This document shows, piece by piece, positions 18,893-27,831 of a stretch of 64,000 bases of DNA. Numbering within the stretch: the first letter of the stretch is position 1; the number at the start of each line of letters is the position of its first letter. Where the stretch lies: contig CAJAKC010000022.1 of NCBI GenBank assembly GCA_903940225.1, positions 97,116 through 161,115 of the forward strand, read 5' to 3'. Origin of the DNA: an uncultured Microbacteriaceae bacterium. Lineage in GTDB: Bacteria > Actinomycetota > Actinomycetes > Actinomycetales > Microbacteriaceae. The translations under genes and the position numbers were made by a program. The notes beneath the pieces are model-generated. The model did no database searches, was not told the DNA's origin, and was given only the letters and a program-made list of their open reading frames with translations.

Positions 18893-19816
18893 TCAGTGTG
18901 TGTTGGACTCAAGGTAGTGCTGAGCGTCGAGAGCGGCGACCGCCCCCGAACCCGCGGCGACAACAGCCTGTCGATACGTGGGGTCGATGATGTCACCGGC
19001 GGCAAACACTCCAGGAATCGACGTCACGGATGACCGTCCCGCGACGGCGATGTTACCTTCAGGTGTCAATTCCACCTGGTCGGCAACGAGCGACGTGCGG
19101 GGGTCCGACCCGATCGCGATGAACAATCCTTCGATGTCGAGGACGCGCGTGGAGCCATCCGTATTCGTCAGAGAGATCCCGGCGACTGTTTCTGCGCCGA
19201 GGATTCCATCAACCACGGCCCCCGTTATGAATTGAATCTTGGGGTCTGCTTTTGCGCGGGAGAGCATCGCGGCGGATGCACGGAACTGATCAGAGCGGTG
19301 GACGATATAAACGGTCTCGGCGAAGCGAGTGAGGAAGGTCGCTTCCTCCATGGCGGAGTCACCGCCGCCGATAACGGCAACCGCGCGGTTTCGGAAAAAG
19401 GCGCCGTCGCACGTAGCGCACCAGGAAACCCCGAAACCGGAGAGTCGCGTCTCGTCCTCGAGGCCCAACTTCCGATATTCACTGCCCATCGAAAGCACGA
19501 CCGTCTTTGCCTCAATTACGTCGCCGTTTCCCACGGTAATTCTCTTGACGGGACCGCTCAGCTCAAGCTTGGTTGCGTCGTCGAAAAGGAGCTCGGCGCC
19601 GAAGCGTTCTGCTTGCGCCTGCATCCCCATCATGAGGTCCGGCCCCATAACACCCTCCGGAAAACCGGGGAAGTTGTCCACGTCGGTGGTCGTCATGAGG
19701 TCGCCCCCCATTGCCACACTCGATGCGATGACGAGCGGCTTGAGATCCGCGCGGGCACCGTATATCGCGGCGGTGTAACCGGCTGGTCCTGAACCGATGA
19801 TGACAAGGTCGCGCAC
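18893..19816 (-). CDS. trxB: Thioredoxin-disulfide reductase
   Basis: A 307-residue low-molecular-weight NADPH/FAD thioredoxin reductase. GSGPAGYTAAIYGARADL is the FAD dinucleotide-binding motif, CATCDG the redox CxxC, GGGDSAMEEATFL the NADPH motif and GVFAAGDIIDPTYRQ the C-terminal FAD motif. GTG at 19816 is chosen because GGAAGG lies 6-8 nt upstream and TAGACT at 19848-19853 (minus) gives a transcript starting near 19842; a GTG five codons further upstream is possible. The -10 overlaps the murJ stop codon. It pairs with trxA downstream. Confidence 0.95.
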   Translation of the reverse strand: MRDLVIIGSGPAGYTAAIYGARADLKPLVIASSVAMGGDLMTTTDVDNFPGFPEGVMGPDLMMGMQAQAERFGAELLFDDATKLELSGPVKRITVGNGDVIEAKTVVLSMGSEYRKLGLEDETRLSGFGVSWCATCDGAFFRNRAVAVIGGGDSAMEEATFLTRFAETVYIVHRSDQFRASAAMLSRAKADPKIQFITGAVVDGILGAETVAGISLTNTDGSTRVLDIEGLFIAIGSDPRTSLVADQVELTPEGNIAVAGRSSVTSIPGVFAAGDIIDPTYRQAVVAAGSGAVAALDAQHYLESNTH

Positions 19817-19847
19817 GGTGAATCCTTCCACAGACGGTTAGGGCTTC

Positions 19848-19853
19848 AGTCTA
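19848..19853 (-). promoter_or_regulatory. Predicted -10 of the trxB promoter inside murJ's 3' end
   Basis: TAGACT on the minus strand overlaps the murJ TAG stop codon. It would start a message with a short leader that contains the GGAAGG ribosome binding site of trxB. Confidence 0.5.
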
Positions 19854-21470
19854 CGCGCGGTTACCGCCGCGATTTCGGAAGGGCGCGAGGACCTTCGCGG
19901 CGGTGTCGTTCCGAAGCACCAACAGACCGGCGAAATAGGTGACGCTCATGACTACCGCGACAAAAACCGCACTCACGAGCGACTCAAGAATGCCGGGTCC
20001 CCACTGGTTGAGTAGTGCACCGTGGGCGAAGGAAGCCACGAATAAGCCGAGGGCGATTGACGGTACGACGGCAAGGACGAAAGCACCGAACGAGCTTATC
20101 TCCGTCCTGTCGAAGGTTTTTCCGAGACGGCGGTGGAGGCTCACACCCATGACCACCGCCTGAACCCAGGTCGAAACGCTCAGCGCGGTAGCGAGCCCGG
20201 TGGCGACATTTTCGGTGCCACCCGTTCCGACCCACAGAGCTAATCCGGAGAAAACTCCCGCTTGGACAAGTTGAATGACGAACGGCGTTCGCGTATCTCC
20301 CAGCGCGTAAAACACCCGCTGAAGCACAAAGACGACCCCGAACGGCACAAGCCCCACGGCATAGAGCGAGATCACCGGCGCCAGTCCGCTGGAGGCGGAT
20401 CCATCGAACACCTGAGCGACGAAGGGCGCCGTAACCCACAGACCAGCACTCGCAAGAACCATAAACAGACCCACGCGGGCAAGCGATTCTCGGATGTCGT
20501 GCGAGAGTGCCGAGCGGTTTTCGTCCCGGACGTACGTGCTCATCCTGGTGAAATAAGCGGTTGCGAGGGAGACGGTGACAACGGAATGCGGGAGCATGAA
20601 GACCAGCCAGCCGAATCTCAAAACGGCCAACCCCGGGTCACCATTCGTTGTTGCAAGTGATGCAATGTTGCTCTGCAGAATTCCCGCGACCTGCGTCACG
20701 AGTATCATCCCCAACGTCCACGCAGCGACCCTGCTCGTCTCACCCAGACCAACACCACGGAAGCGGAAGTCGGGGCGAAAACGAATGCCCGCCCGACCCA
20801 GGAACACGAAAAGAATGAGGGCTTGTGCCGCTACTCCCGCCGTGGCCGAACCCGCAAGGATAGCGATTTCACCGCCCGACCAATCCGTTGCGAGCGAAAC
20901 GGAACCGGAGAAAACCGCACCGAGCCAGACCATCCCGGAGATCGCGACGATGTTATTGAGAACTGGAGCCCACGTGAACGGACCAAAGAGTCCTTTCGCG
21001 TTGAGTACCTCGCCAAGCAGACTGTAAACCGCATAGAAGAATACTTGTGGCAAACACCACCACGCAAAGGCAATCGCAAGGCTGATATCGGCGGCGCTGA
21101 AACCGAGGTCACCAGCGCCTGCACTCTGTTGGGCGTAGAGACCGACAAAGAGCGGCGCGGCGATGGTCGCAAGAATGGCCACCACAGCAAAGACGGCGAT
21201 TCCGAGGGTGAGGAGTTTGTTGATGTAGTTCGCACCACCATCCGAGTCGAGACCCGACTTAACGATGTGCGGGACGAGGACAGCGGAAAGCACTCCGCCC
21301 GCGACGATGGCATAAATGTTGTTGGGCAATTGATTAGCAAGCGCGAAGGCGTCTGCACCGGATCCGACAAGACCGAGCGTGCGGGCCAGGACCACAGCAT
21401 TGATGAAACCAAGAATGCGCGAGACGACCGTGCCGGAAGCGAGGAGCAGACTCGACCTGCCCACGCTCAT
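19851..21470 (-). CDS. murJ: Lipid II flippase MurJ (MviN)
   Basis: A 539-residue MOP-superfamily membrane protein with about 14 transmembrane segments. It begins SSLLLASGTVVSRILGFINAVVLARTLG, the MurJ N-terminal signature, and contains DAFALANQLPNN, the start of the substrate-lined core. It moves lipid-linked peptidoglycan precursor across the membrane. Unlike many actinobacterial MurJ/MviN proteins it has no cytosolic pseudokinase extension. It overlaps by 4 nt the end of the DUF6049 gene, the usual actinobacterial neighbour. Confidence 0.93.
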   Translation of the reverse strand: MSVGRSSLLLASGTVVSRILGFINAVVLARTLGLVGSGADAFALANQLPNNIYAIVAGGVLSAVLVPHIVKSGLDSDGGANYINKLLTLGIAVFAVVAILATIAAPLFVGLYAQQSAGAGDLGFSAADISLAIAFAWWCLPQVFFYAVYSLLGEVLNAKGLFGPFTWAPVLNNIVAISGMVWLGAVFSGSVSLATDWSGGEIAILAGSATAGVAAQALILFVFLGRAGIRFRPDFRFRGVGLGETSRVAAWTLGMILVTQVAGILQSNIASLATTNGDPGLAVLRFGWLVFMLPHSVVTVSLATAYFTRMSTYVRDENRSALSHDIRESLARVGLFMVLASAGLWVTAPFVAQVFDGSASSGLAPVISLYAVGLVPFGVVFVLQRVFYALGDTRTPFVIQLVQAGVFSGLALWVGTGGTENVATGLATALSVSTWVQAVVMGVSLHRRLGKTFDRTEISSFGAFVLAVVPSIALGLFVASFAHGALLNQWGPGILESLVSAVFVAVVMSVTYFAGLLVLRNDTAAKVLAPFRNRGGNRA

Positions 21471-22891
21471 GCGACTGCCCGGCGTCGACGAATCGTGCGC
21501 ATAATTCCGATGGTCATGATGACGATGACGCTACCGAAGAAGACGACCACGGTCAGGATTTCCCACTGTGCCTGGACTTCGATGGGGAACGAAACCGGTG
21601 CGCCGATGGTCTCACCAGTGGGGTCAAGGAGTGTCGCAATGAGGGCGGTCCGTCCGTTTGCCACCGCGGTCATGGGTACCGTGATTCGGACGTTCGACCG
21701 CGGTTCTATCGTTACCGATTGACCACTGTCGTTGACCTGCACGATGCCGGACGTCGAACGGACCGCGACGGTAACTGTGACCGTTGCGTCGGAGGAATTG
21801 CTGATGCTTATCGGGATGTCCGCCGTGTTGGATAGGACCGTGTATTCCGTCGCCAGCGCAATGGAAACGAGGTCCGTGAGCCAGTGTGTGTCGCTCATAA
21901 ACACCCGGGCCGACGGTTCGAAAATGTCGGGGTTGAGGTTTCGGGTAACAACGGCCAGAGTGCGAATTCGATTGGCGATGAGTGAAACCGGGTCGTCGGT
22001 CAGGGTTGATGCCCGTTCCTCGTCGTGCGCCACGGCGTCAAGAACCTCACCGAGGAGGTCGGGCCCGGCCGCCGTGATTCGAGGCACGCGTGCCGTATTT
22101 GTGGACAGCGGCACGACATTCGTCGTCTCGAGTTCGGAACCGATGACAAGGTCGAGCACGGCAACGGCGGCAGACGCGTCTAACTCACTTGGTTCCGCGG
22201 GCAGAACAATCGTCGATCGAGTGCCCAGCGCGAGCCGAACAGTCCGCGCTGCGTCCTCGGCGGACAGTGCCGAATCGGGTGCCACGGCCGCTGCGAGCGC
22301 GGCACTTGCGGTGGAGTTGAAGCCACCCGCAAACACTGCATCACCGACGATCATGTTCGTGAAACCCCGCACCGCCGAATCAGCGACGGAATCCTTAGTG
22401 ATTACATCACCGCTCGGCCACAGAACGAGTGACTGAGGGTTCACCGAGGCCAGGGATGCAAAGTTTTCGGCGGTGAACGGGTTTGTTGCCCCGGGCTCCA
22501 ACGCCCACAGATCGGCGTTTCCCCAGGGAAGCAAAATCGGATCGAGCGCGGTTACGTCGGCAAGCCACTGAGTCGCGGAGACGGGGGCGTCGGCGCCGAG
22601 CGCGTCGATGCTCGCACTGATGCGGGTGTCTAGCGCTACGGTTAGCCCGTGTCTTTTCGCGACATCGAGGAGAATCGACCAGTCGCCGGTCGGCCCGGTT
22701 TCCGCAGAAAGAGCCGGCGCATCAAGAAACAAACCGTCTCCCGCATCGGCGACGAAGGGAACGAGCACTGCGATTGACCGCGGGGGTGTGGCGCTCGATC
22801 CGGTTCCACCCGCAAGTGCAACGACCACGGACGCCAGTCCCGCACCGAGAATTCGCAGCGCGAGCGCGCGCAGTTTCTCGGGCGACGACAT
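21467..22891 (-). CDS. DUF6049-family exported membrane-anchored protein
   Basis: A 474-residue protein with an N-terminal signal/anchor segment (about 8-30, ending AGGTGSSATPPRSIAVLVPF), a large extracytoplasmic domain rich in Ala, Thr and Ser, and one C-terminal transmembrane helix followed by RTIRRRRAV. This matches the poorly known DUF6049 family encoded next to murJ in Actinobacteria and suggests a role at the site of cell-wall synthesis. ATG at 22891 is chosen because TAGACT lies 7 nt upstream on the minus strand; longer frames run antisense into the CCA-adding gene. It is coupled to murJ. Confidence 0.8.
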   Translation of the reverse strand: MSSPEKLRALALRILGAGLASVVVALAGGTGSSATPPRSIAVLVPFVADAGDGLFLDAPALSAETGPTGDWSILLDVAKRHGLTVALDTRISASIDALGADAPVSATQWLADVTALDPILLPWGNADLWALEPGATNPFTAENFASLASVNPQSLVLWPSGDVITKDSVADSAVRGFTNMIVGDAVFAGGFNSTASAALAAAVAPDSALSAEDAARTVRLALGTRSTIVLPAEPSELDASAAVAVLDLVIGSELETTNVVPLSTNTARVPRITAAGPDLLGEVLDAVAHDEERASTLTDDPVSLIANRIRTLAVVTRNLNPDIFEPSARVFMSDTHWLTDLVSIALATEYTVLSNTADIPISISNSSDATVTVTVAVRSTSGIVQVNDSGQSVTIEPRSNVRITVPMTAVANGRTALIATLLDPTGETIGAPVSFPIEVQAQWEILTVVVFFGSVIVIMTIGIMRTIRRRRAVA

Positions 22892-22898
22892 GCCCCTC

Positions 22899-22908
22899 AG
22901 TCTAGACT
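22899..22908. promoter_or_regulatory. Overlapping divergent -10 elements (DUF6049/murJ and CCA-adding enzyme)
   Basis: The palindrome AGTCTAGACT contains TAGACT on both strands sharing two bases. The minus copy is 7 nt before ATG 22891 and the plus copy 8 nt before ATG 22917. Confidence 0.65.
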
Positions 22909-22916
22909 TTGTACTC

Positions 22917-24353
22917 ATGGAGAGCGTGGTGGAGGCCATGGCAAGACTCACGGCTCTGGCCGCGAGTCCCGCAGTCAACCGCTTGTCCGCCGCATTCGAC
23001 GCGGTCGGCAAAGAGTTGGCCCTTGTCGGCGGTCCTGTTCGGGACGCATTCCTTGGCAGACCGGTGAACGACCTCGATTTCACAACCAACGCCACCCCCG
23101 ACGAGATGCTGACAATTTGCGCACCCATCGCGACAGCGACCTGGGATGTCGGTCGCGATTTTGGAACCATCGGGGCGATGGTCGACGGCGAGCGGGTAGA
23201 GATTACGACCTATCGCGCGGACAAATACGACCGTGAGTCGCGCAAGCCAACGGTGGCATTCGGGGAGCGCATCGAAGACGACCTGATCCGACGCGACTTC
23301 ACGGTAAACGCAATGGCATTGACCCTGCCGGGCCTTCAACTTATTGATCCGAGTAACGGTTTTGCGGATTTGACGGCAGGGATTTTGCGAACACCGAGTG
23401 CGCCCGAGGTGTCCTTTGCAGACGACCCGTTGCGCATGATGCGCGCGGCACGATTTGTCGCGCAGTTGGGCATGGCGCTCGCGCCCGAAGTCGAGTCGGC
23501 TCTGCGAGCGTCCGTTGAGTCCATTCGCATGATTTCTGCCGAACGAGTTCGTGACGAGTTCGTGAAGACCCTGTCCGCCGATGACCCAATTCCCGGGATT
23601 CGACTACTCGTGGAGTCGGGGCTGTGCGACATCGTTATTCCGGAGCTTCCCGCGCTGGTTCGTGAACATGACGAGCACGGTCGACACAAGGACGTGTACG
23701 AACACTCCCTCAAGGTATTGACTCAGTCCATTGCCTTGGAAAAGGATCGTTCTCCCGGCGCAGAACCGGATCTCATCGGACGCCTCGCGGCGCTGCTGCA
23801 CGACATTGGTAAGCCAGCGACGCGTTCGTTCGACAAGCCATCGAAGGCGGTCACCTTTTATGGGCATGACATGGTCGGTGCGCGAATGGCGAAAAAGAGG
23901 TTGACGGAACTGCGATTCGATAACGAGACAGTCGCGCGCACCTCAAACCTCATCAGGCTTCACTTGAGGTTTTTTGGGTATAGCGAAGGCGCATGGACTG
24001 ACTCGGCGATTCGACGGTATGTCAGGGATGCCGGCGAGGAATTGCAGCGACTTCACATCCTCGTCCGCAGTGATGTGACTACGCGAAACGAACGCCGTCT
24101 TGCCGCGATGGGCAACGCGTACGACGATCTCGAGCGGCGCATTGACGAGATTCGCGAGCGGGAAGAGATTGACTCGATTCGACCCGATCTTGATGGTGAA
24201 CAGATCATGGAATTGCTCGGCATCGGCCCGAGCCGTGTGGTTGGTGAAGCGTGGAGTTTTCTGCTCGAGCTGAGACTTGATGAGGGACCGCTTGGCGAAG
24301 CCGAGGCCGAGAAGCGTCTTCGCGCCTGGGCGCAGTCCCGCGACTTGGCTTAA
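22917..24353 (+). CDS. cca: CCA tRNA nucleotidyltransferase
   Basis: A 478-residue class II nucleotidyltransferase. The catalytic head has LVGGPVRDAFLGRPVNDLDF (G-G-x-V-R-D and D-x-D metal ligands), then DLIRRDFTVNAMAL and ADDPLRMMRAARFVAQLG. An HD domain follows with LLHDIGKP, as in the actinobacterial PcnA/CCA proteins. It adds or repairs the 3' CCA of tRNAs; both tRNAs in this window lack an encoded CCA, so this activity is needed. Start 22917 fits the leaderless -10 position; in-frame ATGs at 22890 and 22938 are alternatives. Confidence 0.93.
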   Translation: MESVVEAMARLTALAASPAVNRLSAAFDAVGKELALVGGPVRDAFLGRPVNDLDFTTNATPDEMLTICAPIATATWDVGRDFGTIGAMVDGERVEITTYRADKYDRESRKPTVAFGERIEDDLIRRDFTVNAMALTLPGLQLIDPSNGFADLTAGILRTPSAPEVSFADDPLRMMRAARFVAQLGMALAPEVESALRASVESIRMISAERVRDEFVKTLSADDPIPGIRLLVESGLCDIVIPELPALVREHDEHGRHKDVYEHSLKVLTQSIALEKDRSPGAEPDLIGRLAALLHDIGKPATRSFDKPSKAVTFYGHDMVGARMAKKRLTELRFDNETVARTSNLIRLHLRFFGYSEGAWTDSAIRRYVRDAGEELQRLHILVRSDVTTRNERRLAAMGNAYDDLERRIDEIREREEIDSIRPDLDGEQIMELLGIGPSRVVGEAWSFLLELRLDEGPLGEAEAEKRLRAWAQSRDLA

Positions 24354-24373
24354 CCGCACTCCTGGGCTATTCT
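24345..24373 (+). promoter_or_regulatory. rpsF promoter overlapping the end of cca
   Basis: TTGGCT (24345-24350) and TATTCT (24368-24373) are separated by 17 bp. The transcript would begin near 24380 and open with a perfect 6-bp hairpin, GTTGCC/GGCAAC with loop CTCGT (24380-24396), followed by a leader of about 85 nt before rpsF. Confidence 0.75.
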
Positions 24374-24464
24374 TGACAGGTTGCCCTCGTGGCAACGAAC
24401 GGAAGCAATACCCTCCTGCTGCAGAAAGTCTGTAGCCGCTGAGTCCAGAGGAGGTGGGTTATTT

Positions 24465-24782
24465 ATGCATCCTTATGAACTGATGGTGATCCTCAACCCC
24501 GAGGTTGAAGACCGCACTGTTCAACCGACGCTCGACAAGTTCCTTGGCGTCGTTACCGCAAACGGCGGAAAGATCGACAACGTTGATATTTGGGGACGTC
24601 GTCGTCTGGCCTACGAAATTCAGAAGAAGAGCGAAGGCGTCTACGCCGTCGTCAACTTCACCGCGGAGCCCGCGACCACCGTTGAGCTGGAGCGTCAGCT
24701 CCGTCTTTCGGAATCGGTCATGCGAACCAAGGTTCTTCGCGCCGATGAAGCAGTCGCGCGCATCGAGAAGGCTGCCGAGTAG
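24465..24782 (+). CDS. rpsF: 30S ribosomal protein S6
   Basis: A 105-residue S6, starting [19 protein letters not shown] and containing [21 protein letters not shown], typical for the family. S6 pairs with S18 on the platform of the 30S subunit. The ATG is preceded by GAGGAGG. It opens the rpsF-ssb-rpsR-rplI operon, which ends at a strong terminator after rplI. The roughly 85-nt leader with a 5' hairpin could host S6:S18 autoregulation, as known in other bacteria. Confidence 0.97.
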   Translation: MHPYELMVILNPEVEDRTVQPTLDKFLGVVTANGGKIDNVDIWGRRRLAYEIQKKSEGVYAVVNFTAEPATTVELERQLRLSESVMRTKVLRADEAVARIEKAAE

Positions 24783-24787
24783 TCAAC

Positions 24788-25288
24788 ATGGCTAACGACA
24801 CGATCATCACGGTAGTCGGCAACCTCACCGCTGACCCCGAACTGCGCTTCACGCAGAACGGTGTTGCCGTTGCGAACTTCACGATCGCTTCGACCCCACG
24901 TACCTTCGACCGCGCGTCGAACGAATGGAAGGACGGCGAAGCGCTGTTCCTTCGTGCAAGTGTGTGGCGTGAATTCGCCGAACACGTTGCCGGGTCCTTG
25001 ACGAAAGGCGCCCGCGTCGTTGCGACCGGACGTCTTCGCCAGCGCTCCTACGAGACGAAAGAGGGCGAAAAGCGCACCTCGATCGAACTCGAAGTAGACG
25101 AGATCGGCCCATCGCTTCGGTATGCGACCGCATCCATCACGCGAGCCGCAGGGGGAAGCAGCGCCAGCGCTGGTTCGTCCAGCTCAGACTGGTCTCAGCC
25201 AACCGGTGGTGACCAGTGGGCAGCTCCCGCAACGGAGAAGGACCCCTGGGGACAGACCGAACCTCCCGCGGACGAAACTCCGTTCTAA
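24788..25288 (+). CDS. ssb: Single-stranded DNA-binding protein
   Basis: A 166-residue SSB. The OB fold covers about residues 1-115 ([29 protein letters not shown], then [24 protein letters not shown]). A Gly/Ser-rich linker follows, and the acidic C-terminal tip ends DETPF, a short actinobacterial form of the DDxPF tail that recruits replication proteins. Its place between rpsF and rpsR is conserved. Confidence 0.96.
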   Translation: MANDTIITVVGNLTADPELRFTQNGVAVANFTIASTPRTFDRASNEWKDGEALFLRASVWREFAEHVAGSLTKGARVVATGRLRQRSYETKEGEKRTSIELEVDEIGPSLRYATASITRAAGGSSASAGSSSSDWSQPTGGDQWAAPATEKDPWGQTEPPADETPF

Positions 25289-25318
25289 CCACCACTCTTA
25301 AACCTAAGGACAACAAAA

Positions 25319-25579
25319 ATGGCAGGTAAGGCAACCGGCGATCGCCGTAAGCCCCGCGTCGGCAAGGGCGCCAAGGCGCTTCCCCCCGCAAAAGCAATCA
25401 GGGTCGATGTCATCGACTACAAGGACGTTGCGACTCTTCGCAAGTTCGTCTCAGAGCGCGGCAAGATTCGCTCACGCCGCATCACGGGCGTTTCGGTTCA
25501 GGAGCAGCGGCTCATCGCTCGTGCGGTTAAGAACGCACGCGAGATGGCCCTTCTCCCCTATGCCGGCGCAGGCCGTTAG
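25319..25579 (+). CDS. rpsR: 30S ribosomal protein S18 (cysteine-free form)
   Basis: An 86-residue S18 with the core [19 protein letters not shown] and [29 protein letters not shown]. It has no cysteines, so it is the zinc-independent (C-minus) form. It binds next to S6 in the 30S platform. It follows ssb after 30 nt, and AAGGA lies about 7 nt before the ATG. Confidence 0.96.
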   Translation: MAGKATGDRRKPRVGKGAKALPPAKAIRVDVIDYKDVATLRKFVSERGKIRSRRITGVSVQEQRLIARAVKNAREMALLPYAGAGR

Positions 25580-25590
25580 GAGATATTCAG

Positions 25591-26043
25591 ATGGCTAAGC
25601 TCATTCTCACTCACGAGGTCTCCGGCCTCGGTACCGCTGGCGACATCGTTGATGTCAAGAACGGTTACGCACGCAACTATCTCGTCCCCCAGGGACTCGC
25701 AATCGTGTGGACGCGCGGTGGCGAAAAGCAGGTGACCGACATCAAGTCGGCTCGTGCCGCTCGCGCACTGGCTTCGCACGAGGACGCCGTTGCTCTCAAG
25801 ACCAAACTCGAAAGTGTAACCATCACGGTTCCTGCTTCGGCTGGGGCAGAAGGTCGCCTCTTTGGTTCGATCAAGACCGCCGACATCGCAGCGGCCGTCG
25901 AGGCTGCTGGTCTCGGTCAGATCGACAAGCGTTCGATTCAACTGCAGGCCGCAATCAAGGCAACCGGCGCTTATTCAGCGACGGTCAAGCTGCACGATGG
26001 CGTTGTGGCAACACTCGCACTGAAGGTCGTTTCCGCAAAGTAA
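25591..26043 (+). CDS. rplI: 50S ribosomal protein L9
   Basis: A 150-residue L9 with the N-terminal signature [20 protein letters not shown] and [13 protein letters not shown], a long connecting helix and a C-terminal domain ([21 protein letters not shown] segment). It binds 23S rRNA near the L1 stalk. AGGAGA lies upstream of the ATG. It is the last gene of the operon; a strong terminator follows 18 nt after the stop. Confidence 0.97.
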   Translation: MAKLILTHEVSGLGTAGDIVDVKNGYARNYLVPQGLAIVWTRGGEKQVTDIKSARAARALASHEDAVALKTKLESVTITVPASAGAEGRLFGSIKTADIAAAVEAAGLGQIDKRSIQLQAAIKATGAYSATVKLHDGVVATLALKVVSAK

Positions 26044-26061
26044 CCGACCGTTCTATGCTCG

Positions 26062-26100
26062 AAAGCGCCCCCAAAACAGTGGTTTTGGGGGCGCTTTTAT
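26062..26100 (+). terminator. Rho-independent terminator after rplI
   Basis: Arms at 26062-26077 and 26082-26097 form a perfect 16-bp GC-rich stem with a 4-nt loop and a short T run (GCTTTTAT). It separates the ribosomal operon from the dnaB region. Confidence 0.95.
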
Positions 26101-26122
26101 GTCCCTCGGCCGCTCACGATGT

Positions 26123-26304
26123 TGTGGAAAGGTTAAAGGTTCAACCTGAACTCTAAACAACTTTCCCCACAGCCACATTTTCATCAAAACATCGGGTCAG
26201 GGGCTGTTTTGAGGAAATCGCCGAGTGTTTTATCCACAGTTCTCCACAGCCTGTCCACACCTTTATTCGGCGTGTTTCACAATTTCCCCACAGACTTATA
26301 CACA
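26123..26304. other. Cluster of DnaA-box-like sequences upstream of dnaB
   Basis: The 394-bp gap between rplI and dnaB holds the rplI terminator and then several nonamers close to TTATCCACA: TGTGGAAAG (26123-26131), TTCCCCACA (26163-26171 and 26284-26292), TTATCCACA perfect (26230-26238), TTCTCCACA (26240-26248), CTGTCCACA (26251-26259) and TTATACACA (26296-26304). No gene is visible in this stretch. It may regulate dnaB or titrate DnaA. Confidence 0.65.
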
Positions 26305-26437
26305 GGGTGGTTTGCATTGTTTCACGGCCTTCCCTAGCGTTCAGTAGTCAGTGATGGGCGTGGCGGTGAGAAATGTCCCAGCTCACGCTCATACTGAAAA
26401 CCCGAACCCATCCGACGACAGCAAAGGAGGCGTGATC

Positions 26438-27793
26438 ATGGCCGGACCGCAGCTCGAATTAGTTCCCGAAGGCACCGGTGAAAATCGCGTTCCGCCGAAC
26501 GACGTCGCCGCCGAAAAGTCCACTCTGGGCGGAATGCTTCTGTCCAAGGACATCATCGGTGAGGTCTCGGAAGTCGTCAAGGGACGAGATTTTTACCTGC
26601 CCAAGCACGAGATCATTTTCGACGCAATCATTTCACTCTTCGCTAAAGGCGACCCCGCCGACACGATCTCGTTGGGTGACCACCTCGCCAAGCAGGGCGA
26701 TCTCCAGAAAATCGGTGGGGCCTCCTACCTGCACGAACTCGCGAGCTTCGTTCCGACCGCTGCGAACGCAACGTACTACGCGTCGATTGTCGCGGACAAG
26801 TCAATTCTGCGTGGACTCGTCACGACGGGAACTCGAATCACGCAACTCGGGTTTGCGGCCGAGGGTGAACCCATGGATCTCGTCAACGAGGCTCAAGCAG
26901 AGGTCTTCTCGATCGGGCGCAGTGCCCGAGCCGACGAGGCCGTTCAAGTTTCAGACGCGCTCGTCGCCGCGATAGACGAAATGGAAGCAATTGCCGGGCG
27001 CAACGGTGCGCACATCGAAATCCCCACCGGCTTCCGCGAACTCGACACTCTCACCAACGGACTTCACCCGGGGCAACTAGTCCTTATCGCCGCACGACCG
27101 GCACTGGGAAAGTCGACCCTCGCTCTCGACATCGCCCGCAGCGCGGCAATCAAGTCGAACCAGCCCACCGTGTTCTTTTCACTCGAAATGTCTCGGTCGG
27201 AAATCGCGATGCGACTTCTCTCGGCGGAAACCAGCATTTTCCTGCACAAAATGCGCAACGGAACGATTGACAGCCAAGGCTGGAAGCGAATCTCCCAGAA
27301 GCAGGCCGATCTCGCGAACGCACCGTTGTACATCGACGACAGCCCGAACCTCACGCTCGTCGAAATTCGCGCCAAGTGCCGCAGAATGAAGCAGCAGCAC
27401 GGTCTCAAGCTCATTGTTATTGACTACCTACAACTCATGTCGTCCGGCAAGCGTGTGGAAAACCGCCAGCAAGAAGTCTCCGAGTTTTCCCGTTCACTCA
27501 AGCTTCTGGCCAAGGAATTGGGAGTTCCCATCATCGCCCTGTCGCAGCTCAACCGAGGACCGGAACAGCGCCAAGACAAGCGGCCGATGCTGTCTGACCT
27601 TCGCGAATCGGGCTCACTCGAACAAGACGCCGACATCGTGGTGCTCCTTCACCGCGAACGCTATGCCGAAGACGGGGATGCCAAGAACGACGCCGAACTG
27701 ATCGTCGCCAAGCATCGAAACGGTGCGACCGCGACCATCACCGTGCTCTTCGAGGGTGGCTTCTCTCGGTTCAGCGACATGGCGCCGGTGTAG
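26438..27793 (+). CDS. dnaB: Replicative DNA helicase DnaB
   Basis: A 451-residue hexameric helicase. The N-terminal domain begins with PPNDVAAEKSTLGGMLLSKD; the RecA-like domain has Walker A AARPALGKSTLALDIA, Walker B LIVIDYLQLM and the H4 motif ALSQLNRGPEQRQDKRP. No intein. ATG at 26438 is chosen because GGAGG lies 8 nt upstream; an in-frame ATG at 26351 would add 29 residues unlike the family. DciA at 9072 is its likely loading partner. Confidence 0.96.
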   Translation: MAGPQLELVPEGTGENRVPPNDVAAEKSTLGGMLLSKDIIGEVSEVVKGRDFYLPKHEIIFDAIISLFAKGDPADTISLGDHLAKQGDLQKIGGASYLHELASFVPTAANATYYASIVADKSILRGLVTTGTRITQLGFAAEGEPMDLVNEAQAEVFSIGRSARADEAVQVSDALVAAIDEMEAIAGRNGAHIEIPTGFRELDTLTNGLHPGQLVLIAARPALGKSTLALDIARSAAIKSNQPTVFFSLEMSRSEIAMRLLSAETSIFLHKMRNGTIDSQGWKRISQKQADLANAPLYIDDSPNLTLVEIRAKCRRMKQQHGLKLIVIDYLQLMSSGKRVENRQQEVSEFSRSLKLLAKELGVPIIALSQLNRGPEQRQDKRPMLSDLRESGSLEQDADIVVLLHRERYAEDGDAKNDAELIVAKHRNGATATITVLFEGGFSRFSDMAPV

Positions 27794-27819
27794 TGAACCG
27801 GGCCAACACCCTCGCGCCG

Positions 27820-27825
27820 TAGGCT
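27820..27825 (+). promoter_or_regulatory. Predicted -10 element of a leaderless promoter
   Basis: TAGGCT is followed by six bases and a GTG start at 27832; no ribosome binding site is present. Confidence 0.55.
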
Positions 27826-27831
27826 AGGGGC

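Noticed and set aside
26273..26325. TGTTTCAC at 26273-26280 and 26318-26325 as further parS sites
   Set aside because: Only the left half of the palindrome is present in each case; the right half GTGAAACA is missing, so they do not meet the parS consensus.
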